A stretch of DNA of 64,000 bases. It comes from an uncultured Aquimarina sp. GTDB taxonomy: Bacteria; Bacteroidota; Bacteroidia; Flavobacteriales; Flavobacteriaceae. The stretch is from contig CANMDH010000005.1 in the NCBI GenBank assembly GCA_947496555.1, forward strand, positions 1 to 64,000. Direction: 5' to 3'. The notes below the pieces were generated by a model. It worked only from the letters and a program-made list of their open reading frames with translations, searched no databases and was not told the origin of the DNA. Of the stretch, positions 1 through 9,539 are shown one piece after another (within the stretch, counting starts at the first letter, position 1; each line of letters starts with the position of its first letter). Both the position numbers and the translations under genes were made by a program.

Positions 1-1
1 A

Positions 2-3000
2 CATATGTATAAGCTATCCCCAGGCCAGGAAAGGATTTGGGTGTTAAGCCAGTTTGAAGGAGCTAACCAGGCGTATATAATGAATTCGATTTATAAAATT
101 ACAGGCCCTTTAAACAAAAAAGCTTTAAAAGATGCCTATAACAAGTTGGTAGATCGGCATGAAATACTAGACACCAATTTTGTTCTATATAATGGGGAAT
201 TAAGACAGGTAGTTAATCAATTCGATAATTATGATATCGATCTTATATATTATAACCTAAAAGGCCAAACAAAAGTTGAATCAGAGGTTACAAATATTCT
301 GAACGAACAAAGAAATACGCCCTTTAACCTTGAAAGAGATTTACTTATAAAATTAGTACTCTTAGAATTAGAAGATAACCATAGTGTATTACTGTTACAA
401 ATACATCACATAATATCTGACGCTTGGTCAATGAACATAATTATTGATGAGTTGATGAAATTCTACGATGCTGCCGTTAACAATGAGGAGCTAAAATTAC
501 CAGAACTCAAAATACAATATAAAGATTTTGCCAACTGGCAATTACAACAATTAGAGGGAGAACTGCTCAATGCTCATCAAAAATATTGGCATAATATTTT
601 ACAAAGTCCATTACCTGTATTAGGATTAACCGGTGAGAACCCTAGGCCTCCTGTTAAGACATATAATGGAGAGATTGAACAATATGAGTTTTCTAGTGAG
701 ACCTTCAATAAACTATATCAATATAGCATCGATCAACAGCTCCCCTTATTTAGTATGTTATTAAGTGTTGTTTATTTGGTCCTCCATAAACATACCGGAC
801 AAGATGATATCATTATTGGTACTTCATCTTCAATCCGGAATCATGTTGATATCGAAAACCAAATAGGTTTTTACTTAAATACGCTTGCATTAAGAAATAG
901 AATTGATATCAACAAAAAATTCGATGATTTTATAAAACAGATTGAAATAAATACAATTGAAGCGCAAACCCATGACTCATATCCATTTGATTGGTTAGTC
1001 GATGAATTAGAACTGCCAATAGACCTAAGTAGATCCGCGCTATTTGATGTTTTAGTCGAACTTCAGAATTTTGAAGGGATAAGAGATGATCAAAATGAAT
1101 TCAATCTCCCTGAAATCAAAGTCGAACCATATAAGACTAAGCAGTTAACAAGCCAATTAGATCTTAATATAACATTTATTAAAGATAAAGATAACCTGTT
1201 TGTAGAATTGCTTTATAACAATGATATTTATTCTTCTTGGCAGGCCAAAAACCTTTTGAAAGGTATTGAATTAGTTTTAAAACAGGTTCTGGATAATGAT
1301 CAACTAAAGTTAAAGGAGTATACCATTATAAGTGATGATGAGTTATCCTTAATCCAAAAGTTTAATCAGAATAAGTTGCATATTTCTAATAATAACGCAT
1401 TGGAAGTGATAGAGAATATCTCTAATACCTATAAAGATCATATCGCGGTAGAATATAATGGTATTTCAATGACTTATGAGGACTTAACCATTGAAACAAA
1501 TAAACTTGCCAACTTTTTAATTGAGAAAGGGTTAAAAAGAGAAGATCCCGTAATCGTTATCATGGATAGAAGTATTGATTTATTGATAACTATGATTGCA
1601 ATTATGAAAGCTAATGGAGTATATGTTCCATTGTCTAAAGATTATCCGGTAGATAGAGTTGCCACTATAATTAATGATTGCAAATCAAACATATTAATAT
1701 GTGATTCAGACCTGTTAAAAAAACCTTTTATCGAGTTTGTTTCTTCGAATAAAGAAATAAACACAATATATGTAAATCAAGTAATTGATACACTTGATTT
1801 TTCAGACAGTGATCTAGAAAAACTAGATTATGTAAAAAACAAGACAGATGATTATGTATCAAAGGAAGTTTTTGATAAAACATCACTAGCAAATATCTCT
1901 AAGAAAAACCCTTCAATAAAAATCAATTCGAATGATCTTGCGTATATAATTTATACGTCAGGCTCTACAGGAATTCCTAAAGGAGTAATGGTCGAACATA
2001 AAGGAATGTTGAACCATCTATTGTCCAAAATTAATGATTTATATCTTGAACAAAAAAGTATAATTGTTCAAAATGCATCACAAACCTTTGATATAAGTAT
2101 ATGGCAATTTTTGTCGGCATTAATGGTAGGAGGGAGAACGGTTATATATGATCAAAATTTGGTTCTGAGCCCTTCTAGATTGATTAAAAGTTTGGTTCGG
2201 GATAACATTTCAATTTTCGAAGTTGTTCCTTCATATCTTTCATTGCTTTTAGAGGAACTTGAGGAAAATGGAATTACAGAGTTACCATCTTTAAAATATT
2301 TATTAGTAACCGGAGAAACTCTTAAAGCAAACTTGACGCAACGATGGTTTGACTTATATCCAGAAATAAAAGTTGTTAATGCTTATGGCCCAACAGAAGC
2401 TTCAGATGATATTACTCATCACATTATGGATCACTCGCCAATTAATGGCGTAGTTCCCATAGGAAAAGCTATTCAAAATTTTAATATATATATACTTAAC
2501 GAACAAATGCAACATTGCCCTATCGGAGCCAAAGGCGAGTTATGTGTTTCAGGTTTGGGAGTAGGGAGAGGTTACTTGAATGACGAAAGTAAAACGAAAC
2601 AAAGTTTTATTAGAGATCCCTTTATTCTTGAGGGACATGTAAGGATGTATAAAACTGGGGACTTGGCGAGATATCTTCCAAATGGAAATATAGAGTTTTT
2701 TGGAAGAAAGGATTCACAAGTTAAAGTTAGAGGGCATAGAATAGAGCTCGGAGAAATTGAACAAAAACTATCCACTTTTATTGAAGTATCAGAAAATGTG
2801 GTTTTAATAAAACAAGATGCTAAAAATAATAATAATTATTTAGTCGCTTTTATAACTCTTAAAAATAATTATATAATCGGGGGAGAAGAGATTAAAAGAG
2901 CTCTAAAAAAAGAAATACCGGGGTATATGATACCTGATCAAGTTATAGTTATCGATAAATTTCCGATTACACAAAACGGTAAGATTAATAGGAAAGAATT

Positions 3001-4681
3001 ACTTAAGATTAATGCAATCCCTACCAAAACTGCCAATATTAAACCTAAAAATCATATAGAAAATACTCTTTTACACATATGGAAGGAAGTACTGGGGTTA
3101 GATGAAATAAGTACAAATGATAACTTTATGGAAATCGGTGGACATTCTCTAAAGGCTGTACAAGTTTTGTCTAGAATTTCAAAACAACTTCAAGTACAAG
3201 TTGAATTAAAAGATATTTTTACTTATGCTACAATTCAGGAGTTAGCATACCATGTAAAAATACTATCAAAGTCAAAGTTTATTTCTATCCCAGCTCTACC
3301 AGAACAAGAGTATTATGATTTGTCAAATAACCAGAAAAGATTATGGGTTCTTGATCAATTTAAGGAGAGTAAAATTGCATATAATCGTCCTTCGGGATAT
3401 TATTTTGAAAACCTCGATACAGAAGCCTTCGAAAAAGCTTTTACTGAACTTATTATGCGCCATGAAAGCTTAAGAACCAACATTGTAATGGTTAACAATG
3501 AACCGAAGCAGAAAATCAATAAATCTATCAAACCCAATTATCACCTCATAGATGTTCAGGGAAGTAATTATTTAGAGCGAATTGAAGAATTAAAAAAAGA
3601 GGAAATTTATGAGCCTTTCGATTTATCAAAAGATTCGTTAATTAGGGCTAAGCTTATTAAATATAGCGAATCTAAGTATCTTTTTCTATTTACAATACAT
3701 CACATTGTGGTAGATGGTTGGTCTATCGAGATTATTTCTAATGAGATGATGCGTTTATATAATGCGTTTTCTGAAGGACAGAAAAATCCGTTAAAATCAT
3801 TAGATGTACATTATAAAGATTATGCTTCTTGGCTTAATAATTGGCTCAACTCGGAAAGTGCCAAAGAACATAAAAATTTTTGGAATAATTATCTAGAAGG
3901 AGAACTCTCCAGGCTTGCTATTCCTACAGATTATCCCAGAAAACCGATTAAATCTTATAAAGGTGAATATTTAGAATTTGATATTTCCAAGATACAAACA
4001 GCTAAACTAAAAGATATAGCCCAATCAAAAGGAGGAAGTTTATTTATGGTACTTTTGGCCACCTTGAATGTTATGTTTTATCGTCTTTTGGGTATCGAAG
4101 ATATAATAATAGGTAGTGTAGATGCAGGAAGAAATCATCCAGATCTTGAGAATCAGGTTGGTTTTTATATAAACAACTTAGTACTTAGGAATAAGGTAAG
4201 TGGAGACTCAACTTTTGATCAAATTTTGTCAAATACAATAAGTAATACTCTGGATGTATTTAAGTATAAAAAGTATCCTTTTGACAAGGTCATCGAGAAT
4301 CTTAGGCTGCCTAGAAACCTTAATCGATTTCCATTATTTGATGTGGTTTTATCTGTTCAAAATGCAGATCCGCATGAGTATGCCATGAATGATTCGCTTT
4401 CAAATGTCGAAACTAAATATTTCGATACGGGCTTTGTTCAAAGTGTATTTGATGTAATTTTTGATGTTAGAGAAATCGAAAAAGAGCTGTATGTAACACT
4501 CTATTACAATTCCGATTTATTTACAGAAAACAACATGTTGAAGCTTAAAGAACATTTTCTGGAAACAATAGAAGATGTGATTACAAATCCGTTTGAACCA
4601 GTAAAAAATGTAAATCAAAACATAATGAAAGAATTGAATTCTGATAATGAAACTAATGATTTTTATAGTCAGAAGTTTTAG
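2..4681 (+). CDS. NRPS 1, C-A-T-C, 5' end outside window
   Basis: Nonribosomal peptide synthetase. Residues numbered from the Met at base 5: condensation domain about 1-430 with HHIISDA at 134-140; adenylation domain about 465-995 with the YTSGSTGIPKG loop near 648 and the GKINR lysine motif near 990; carrier domain about 1010-1075 with phosphopantetheine Ser1048 (GGHSL); second condensation domain about 1090-1530 with HHIVVDG at 1232. Both C domains begin with the LSxxQxRxWxL motif of LCL type. The A-domain pocket read against GrsA is DIWELTADDK; the three acidic residues suggest a basic substrate, possibly diaminobutyrate, but this is tentative. The frame is open to the window edge and Met at base 5 aligns with an internal Tyr of the other C domains, so the true start lies upstream. 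The protein ends in a C domain with no module after it. Confidence 0.93.
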   Translation, partial: HMYKLSPGQERIWVLSQFEGANQAYIMNSIYKITGPLNKKALKDAYNKLVDRHEILDTNFVLYNGELRQVVNQFDNYDIDLIYYNLKGQTKVESEVTNILNEQRNTPFNLERDLLIKLVLLELEDNHSVLLLQIHHIISDAWSMNIIIDELMKFYDAAVNNEELKLPELKIQYKDFANWQLQQLEGELLNAHQKYWHNILQSPLPVLGLTGENPRPPVKTYNGEIEQYEFSSETFNKLYQYSIDQQLPLFSMLLSVVYLVLHKHTGQDDIIIGTSSSIRNHVDIENQIGFYLNTLALRNRIDINKKFDDFIKQIEINTIEAQTHDSYPFDWLVDELELPIDLSRSALFDVLVELQNFEGIRDDQNEFNLPEIKVEPYKTKQLTSQLDLNITFIKDKDNLFVELLYNNDIYSSWQAKNLLKGIELVLKQVLDNDQLKLKEYTIISDDELSLIQKFNQNKLHISNNNALEVIENISNTYKDHIAVEYNGISMTYEDLTIETNKLANFLIEKGLKREDPVIVIMDRSIDLLITMIAIMKANGVYVPLSKDYPVDRVATIINDCKSNILICDSDLLKKPFIEFVSSNKEINTIYVNQVIDTLDFSDSDLEKLDYVKNKTDDYVSKEVFDKTSLANISKKNPSIKINSNDLAYIIYTSGSTGIPKGVMVEHKGMLNHLLSKINDLYLEQKSIIVQNASQTFDISIWQFLSALMVGGRTVIYDQNLVLSPSRLIKSLVRDNISIFEVVPSYLSLLLEELEENGITELPSLKYLLVTGETLKANLTQRWFDLYPEIKVVNAYGPTEASDDITHHIMDHSPINGVVPIGKAIQNFNIYILNEQMQHCPIGAKGELCVSGLGVGRGYLNDESKTKQSFIRDPFILEGHVRMYKTGDLARYLPNGNIEFFGRKDSQVKVRGHRIELGEIEQKLSTFIEVSENVVLIKQDAKNNNNYLVAFITLKNNYIIGGEEIKRALKKEIPGYMIPDQVIVIDKFPITQNGKINRKELLKINAIPTKTANIKPKNHIENTLLHIWKEVLGLDEISTNDNFMEIGGHSLKAVQVLSRISKQLQVQVELKDIFTYATIQELAYHVKILSKSKFISIPALPEQEYYDLSNNQKRLWVLDQFKESKIAYNRPSGYYFENLDTEAFEKAFTELIMRHESLRTNIVMVNNEPKQKINKSIKPNYHLIDVQGSNYLERIEELKKEEIYEPFDLSKDSLIRAKLIKYSESKYLFLFTIHHIVVDGWSIEIISNEMMRLYNAFSEGQKNPLKSLDVHYKDYASWLNNWLNSESAKEHKNFWNNYLEGELSRLAIPTDYPRKPIKSYKGEYLEFDISKIQTAKLKDIAQSKGGSLFMVLLATLNVMFYRLLGIEDIIIGSVDAGRNHPDLENQVGFYINNLVLRNKVSGDSTFDQILSNTISNTLDVFKYKKYPFDKVIENLRLPRNLNRFPLFDVVLSVQNADPHEYAMNDSLSNVETKYFDTGFVQSVFDVIFDVREIEKELYVTLYYNSDLFTENNMLKLKEHFLETIEDVITNPFEPVKNVNQNIMKELNSDNETNDFYSQKF

Positions 4682-4771
4682 CGATAAATAACTAACGAAA
4701 AAAGTAAGTACTTAATTTTTTAAAAAGATAGTACTGCCAAAATATAAAATTATAGAAATAGAGTAATCATT

Positions 4772-7700
4772 ATGGATAATACAGTGAGTATGCAAAAGGA
4801 TTTATCTAATAACAATTTTTCCTTTACGTTGAATAAAGGATACGGAGTAAATAACAATTATATAGCTAAGAAATACAACCTAAACAAAAATTCGTCTACC
4901 AGAATTATTGATTTGGTTAATGGTAATCCTAAAGGTGTTTTTATATATCTACTATCTTCTATCGGAATAGTTCTAAAAAAATATATGGAGAACTCAGAAA
5001 TTATTATATCCATACCTGAACTACAAAATGATAATCACAATGGCCTATCTGTACCAGTTAAATTAACCCTTAATGAGTTGGGTACCTTCAGAGAATTACT
5101 TAATTCTACTGCAGAGGAGATAAACAAAGTATATGCAAAGAATAAGGAAGTCTCTAATCAACGGGTTTGGTCAAACCAAGATACAGTCTCTTCAAATATA
5201 TTGGTTAATTTCCATGAGTTGCACAATGATCATATCATAGATAGTGACAAATTCGATTTGATATTTGGAATTTATTTGGAGGATGATGCTTTCTCGATTG
5301 AGCTTAGATATAATGAGAGATACTTTCATGAAAGACAAATTTCAGAATTTACAATTCACCTTGATAAAACTGTTAGTTATTATAAAGACTTGAATACTGT
5401 TATCAAGGATATCGACATCTTTACAGAAGAGCAAAAACGAACCACAATTTCGCAAGGAATAGGCTTAGAGTTATACATGAATTATAATAATTTGCATGGC
5501 TTATTCGAGGCTCAAGTTGAGAAATTCCCTTCTAACGTTGCAGTACGTTACAATGACACTCAACTTACTTATAAAGAGCTAAATGCTCTTTCAAATAAGT
5601 TAGCAAATCATCTAAAACAAGTTTATAAAGTCAAGCCAAACCAACTTATTGGATTGATGGCTGAAAGATCAGAAAATCTAATTGTAGCATTACTCGGAAT
5701 TATGAAGGCGGGAGCTGCATACGTGCCTATTGATCCAAGTCTACCTGAAGAAAGAAAAAATTTCATCATTTCAGATGCCAAAATAAGCCTAGTATTAATA
5801 GACTCGAATCAAATTTACAATATACAAAATGATCAAATTGCCTTATTCGCACTGGATATGCAATTAGAGTTGCTAGATGAAAGTGAAGACAATCTAGAAC
5901 ATGAAGCAGAACCGGGAGATTTGGTATATGTCATTTATACTTCAGGAACTTCAGGAAAGCCAAAAGGTGTGACGGTGAGACATGAGGGTGCCGTTAATAT
6001 GACTATAAATCAAAGTAAAATCCTTGGGATTACTAATATTGATAGGGTACTACAATTCGCTTCATTATCATTTGATGCTTCAGTAAGCGAAATATTTATG
6101 GCCCTAGGAACAGGTGCTTGTATTACGATGATTGATAAGAATGTTATCGAAAACACTAAATATTTTATAGATTACCTAAGAACAGCAGGAATAAATGTCT
6201 TAACGCTTCCGCCCGCATATTTATACTCTTTAGATATAGATAGTCTTGATTTTTTAAAGGTATTACTTACTGCTGGAGAAGTTATAAAAGTAGATATTGC
6301 CAACAAACTTAAAAATCTAGTTAATTATTTTAATGCATACGGTCCTTCAGAATGTTCTGTATGTGTTAGTATGTTCGAATATAAGGCTAACACTAATTAT
6401 GAGGAGAATATTCCTATCGGAAGACCGTTGTCAAATACTCAAGTTCTGGTTTTAAATAACAATAGAGAATTGGTTCCCGAAGGGGTAGAAGGAGAACTTT
6501 ATGTTTCAGGTAAAGGTTTAGCCAAGGGATATATTGGGAATAATAATTTAACCAATGCCAAATTCGTAACTGATTTATATTCTTCTGATACCAGATGGTA
6601 CAAAACCGGAGACATGGTCAAATGGTCAAATGGTCAATTACTATTTTGCGGCAGGAATGATCGGCAAATAAAATTAAGAGGGTTTAGGGTAGAACTTGAA
6701 GAAATTGAATCGGTTATAAAATTTCATTCCGCTATTCAAAATGCCTATGTATTCGGCAAAGGAACTTTTGAAGATGATAATACTTTAACTTCTGTTATTA
6801 CAATTGACCCAAATCATGCATCAACATTAGACAAAATATTTAAGTTAGAAAATTTAAATCCTGATCTTAAAAATAATAGGTACGTACTCCCTAACGATTT
6901 GACCATTTATCATTCAAACGAATCGGAAACTAAGATGATCTATGAGGAAATTTTTGAACAAAAAATTTACGATACCGATAATATCCAAATAAAACAAGGT
7001 GATATTATTTTTGATATAGGTGCTAATATAGGATTATTTAGTCTTTACACTGGACTCAAATATAAAGATGTGAAAGTGTACGCTTTCGAACCTGTGAAAC
7101 CGATATACGATATTCTGGAAAAAAATATGTCGTTATATTCACTTAATGTCAAAAAATTTAATCTTGGTATATCCAATGAAACTAAAGAGGCTATTTTCCA
7201 ATATTATCCTCAGAATACAGCCATATCAGGGATGTATGCAGATAATGATTCTGAGATTGACACGGTAAAGCAATACATGCAAAACAAACTGGATAACAAG
7301 GGTTTGCAAGAAACAGAAAGTTCCATTGGTGATCTTGTTTCCAGGAAAATGAATAGTGAATCTGTAGAGTGTCAATTGGTAAGCCTGTCAGAGATTATTG
7401 AAAAAGAAGGAGTTTCAAGAATCGATTTACTAAAAATAGATGTAGAAAAAAGTGAAGAGGATGTTCTAATGGGTATTAAACTAGAACATTGGCCTATGAT
7501 TCGTCAGATGGTAATTGAAGTTCATGATTCAAATGGGCGACTCAATCGCATTGAAAAATTGCTAGTTGACCAAGGGTATTACCTAAATAAGGTTCAAGAT
7601 AAAGATCTATTAGGAACAGAAATTTATACTATTCAGGCTTATCGTAAAGACAAAACTGCTATTTCAGAATCTTTAAATGATGACAAATTAAAGCTTTTGT

Positions 7701-9520
7701 ATACTAGTTTTGATCAACTTGAAAGAGAAATAAAGGAAACATGTGAAGATAAGTTACCTCATTATATGATTCCTTCCAAAATTGAGATAGTCCATGCTAT
7801 TCCGTTAAATAATAATGGGAAAGTGGATGAGTCTTCTTTAGAAAAATTATTAAGCAAACAAGAAAAGTCTATTTCTGTAGAACAACCTAGAAATGAAAGC
7901 GAACAAATTCTTTTTGATATATGGGGGCAAATACTTGCCAAGAAACCTAAAAGTATATTCGAAGACTTTTTCTCGCTAGGAGGGGATTCTATAAAAGCAA
8001 TACAAATTGCAAGTAAATTGCACACCTTAGGGTACAAGATAGATATCAACAAAATATTTGAGTTCCCAACAATTGCTTCACTATCAAAACATATAATATT
8101 TAAGAAAGAGGAAATTAGTCAATCAGCTATTACAGGAGAAATTCCTCTTACACCCATACAACTGGAGTTGTTTAATGCTAATAGAAAATATGCTAACCAC
8201 TTTAACCAATCAGTATTATTATTTTTTAACGAAGCGTTGTCAAAAGATATTTTAGAAGCTGTATTTAAGTACATACAAATACATCATGATATTTTTAGAG
8301 CTACTATCAATAAAAAGAATGATAATTGGAATATGTACAATCATGGTACAGATTTTCCGATGTACTTAAAGACATATGATTTAATTGATTCCGATAACTA
8401 TAAAAGTGAGATTGCGAAAATATCTAGTGTATTACAAGAAACGATAGATCTCGAAAAGGGTCCCTTGATGCACTTAGGTCTCTTTAATACAAATGAAGGA
8501 GATTTTCTATTGATAATAGTACATCATATGATTATTGATACGGTTTCTTGGAGAATTTTATTAAGTGATATCAATATACTCATTAAACAAAGTTTACAGA
8601 ATGAAAAACTTAATTTACCGCTAAAAACTAGTTCTTTCAAAGAATGGGCTGAATTCTTGTATGAATATGCAGAAAAAGGGAAATTTAAAGATGAAGCAGA
8701 CTATTGGCAAAACATGGAAAAACAAAGCCCACGTGAGTTACCAGTTAAAATAGCGGAGAGTAATAGGATTTCAGATACTAGGTTTGCAGAATTTTTATTA
8801 GATAAGTCTTATACCGAGAAATTGCTTATTAAAAGTAATGATGCATATAATACCGAAATAACAGATATTTTAATCTCAGCATTAAGCCTTTCTTTCTATG
8901 ATACATTTGAAATGGATAATGTGCTTATTAATTTAGAAACCCATGGAAGACAGCAAATTTCTAATGATATAGATGTGAGTCGTACTATAGGATGGTTTAC
9001 CGCGCACTATCCTGTTATTGTCACAACAAAATTTAATAATGAATTTTCAAAACATATAATAGAAGTCAAAGAAACGCTTAGACGAATACCGAACAAAGGA
9101 ATTGGTTATGGTATTAATAAATTTTTGGGACCAAATAAAAATTACTCAAGAATTGAAGGTGGATTAAGACCTCAGATAGCTTTTAATTATTTAGGTCAAT
9201 TTGATTCTGATATAAATGACTTATTATTTACGGTTTCCTCATATGATAAAGGTCAGGATATAAGTCCGGATAGTGAAAGATTTCATGATATGTCGATTAA
9301 TGGATTGATTGCAGAAGGAAGTTTATCAATAACTATAGAATATAATTATCAGCAGTTTGAAAGTCACGAAATACAAAATCTTGCGGATGCATTCAAAAAA
9401 CGACTAATTCAAATTGTAGACCATTGTATTCAATCAGAAAATTTAATTACCCCAAGTGATATTACTGAGGAAGATCTTTCAATGGACGACTTAGATGAAA
9501 TCTCTTCATTATTAAATTAA
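4772..9520 (+). CDS. NRPS 2, half C-A(FkbM methyltransferase)-T-E
   Basis: Single-module NRPS of 1582 residues. Residues 1-230 resemble only the C-terminal half of a condensation domain and lack HHxxxDG. The adenylation domain (about 245-1030) is interrupted: after the A8 motif (RQIKLRGFRVELEE, about 630-645) comes an FkbM-family methyltransferase (about 690-960; SAM motif FDIGANIG near 743, then VYAFEP and LLKIDVEKSEEDV), and the A domain resumes with LPHYMIP and the A10 motif NNNGKVD near 1014. Carrier Ser1073 sits in LGGDS, the form found before E domains. Epimerization domain about 1100-1560 with HHMIIDTVSWRIL at 1251 and FNYLGQ. Pocket code DASTLAAVCK is close to Phe/Tyr codes. Predicted product unit: a D-aromatic residue, possibly methylated. 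It starts 90 bases after NRPS 1 and is followed 19 bases later by NRPS 3. Confidence 0.93.
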   Translation: MDNTVSMQKDLSNNNFSFTLNKGYGVNNNYIAKKYNLNKNSSTRIIDLVNGNPKGVFIYLLSSIGIVLKKYMENSEIIISIPELQNDNHNGLSVPVKLTLNELGTFRELLNSTAEEINKVYAKNKEVSNQRVWSNQDTVSSNILVNFHELHNDHIIDSDKFDLIFGIYLEDDAFSIELRYNERYFHERQISEFTIHLDKTVSYYKDLNTVIKDIDIFTEEQKRTTISQGIGLELYMNYNNLHGLFEAQVEKFPSNVAVRYNDTQLTYKELNALSNKLANHLKQVYKVKPNQLIGLMAERSENLIVALLGIMKAGAAYVPIDPSLPEERKNFIISDAKISLVLIDSNQIYNIQNDQIALFALDMQLELLDESEDNLEHEAEPGDLVYVIYTSGTSGKPKGVTVRHEGAVNMTINQSKILGITNIDRVLQFASLSFDASVSEIFMALGTGACITMIDKNVIENTKYFIDYLRTAGINVLTLPPAYLYSLDIDSLDFLKVLLTAGEVIKVDIANKLKNLVNYFNAYGPSECSVCVSMFEYKANTNYEENIPIGRPLSNTQVLVLNNNRELVPEGVEGELYVSGKGLAKGYIGNNNLTNAKFVTDLYSSDTRWYKTGDMVKWSNGQLLFCGRNDRQIKLRGFRVELEEIESVIKFHSAIQNAYVFGKGTFEDDNTLTSVITIDPNHASTLDKIFKLENLNPDLKNNRYVLPNDLTIYHSNESETKMIYEEIFEQKIYDTDNIQIKQGDIIFDIGANIGLFSLYTGLKYKDVKVYAFEPVKPIYDILEKNMSLYSLNVKKFNLGISNETKEAIFQYYPQNTAISGMYADNDSEIDTVKQYMQNKLDNKGLQETESSIGDLVSRKMNSESVECQLVSLSEIIEKEGVSRIDLLKIDVEKSEEDVLMGIKLEHWPMIRQMVIEVHDSNGRLNRIEKLLVDQGYYLNKVQDKDLLGTEIYTIQAYRKDKTAISESLNDDKLKLLYTSFDQLEREIKETCEDKLPHYMIPSKIEIVHAIPLNNNGKVDESSLEKLLSKQEKSISVEQPRNESEQILFDIWGQILAKKPKSIFEDFFSLGGDSIKAIQIASKLHTLGYKIDINKIFEFPTIASLSKHIIFKKEEISQSAITGEIPLTPIQLELFNANRKYANHFNQSVLLFFNEALSKDILEAVFKYIQIHHDIFRATINKKNDNWNMYNHGTDFPMYLKTYDLIDSDNYKSEIAKISSVLQETIDLEKGPLMHLGLFNTNEGDFLLIIVHHMIIDTVSWRILLSDINILIKQSLQNEKLNLPLKTSSFKEWAEFLYEYAEKGKFKDEADYWQNMEKQSPRELPVKIAESNRISDTRFAEFLLDKSYTEKLLIKSNDAYNTEITDILISALSLSFYDTFEMDNVLINLETHGRQQISNDIDVSRTIGWFTAHYPVIVTTKFNNEFSKHIIEVKETLRRIPNKGIGYGINKFLGPNKNYSRIEGGLRPQIAFNYLGQFDSDINDLLFTVSSYDKGQDISPDSERFHDMSINGLIAEGSLSITIEYNYQQFESHEIQNLADAFKKRLIQIVDHCIQSENLITPSDITEEDLSMDDLDEISSLLN

Positions 9521-9539
9521 TCTTAATATTTCCAGATCA

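Noticed and set aside
5-7. ATG at base 5 as the true start of NRPS 1
   Set aside because: It aligns with an internal residue of other C domains and the frame is open to the window edge.
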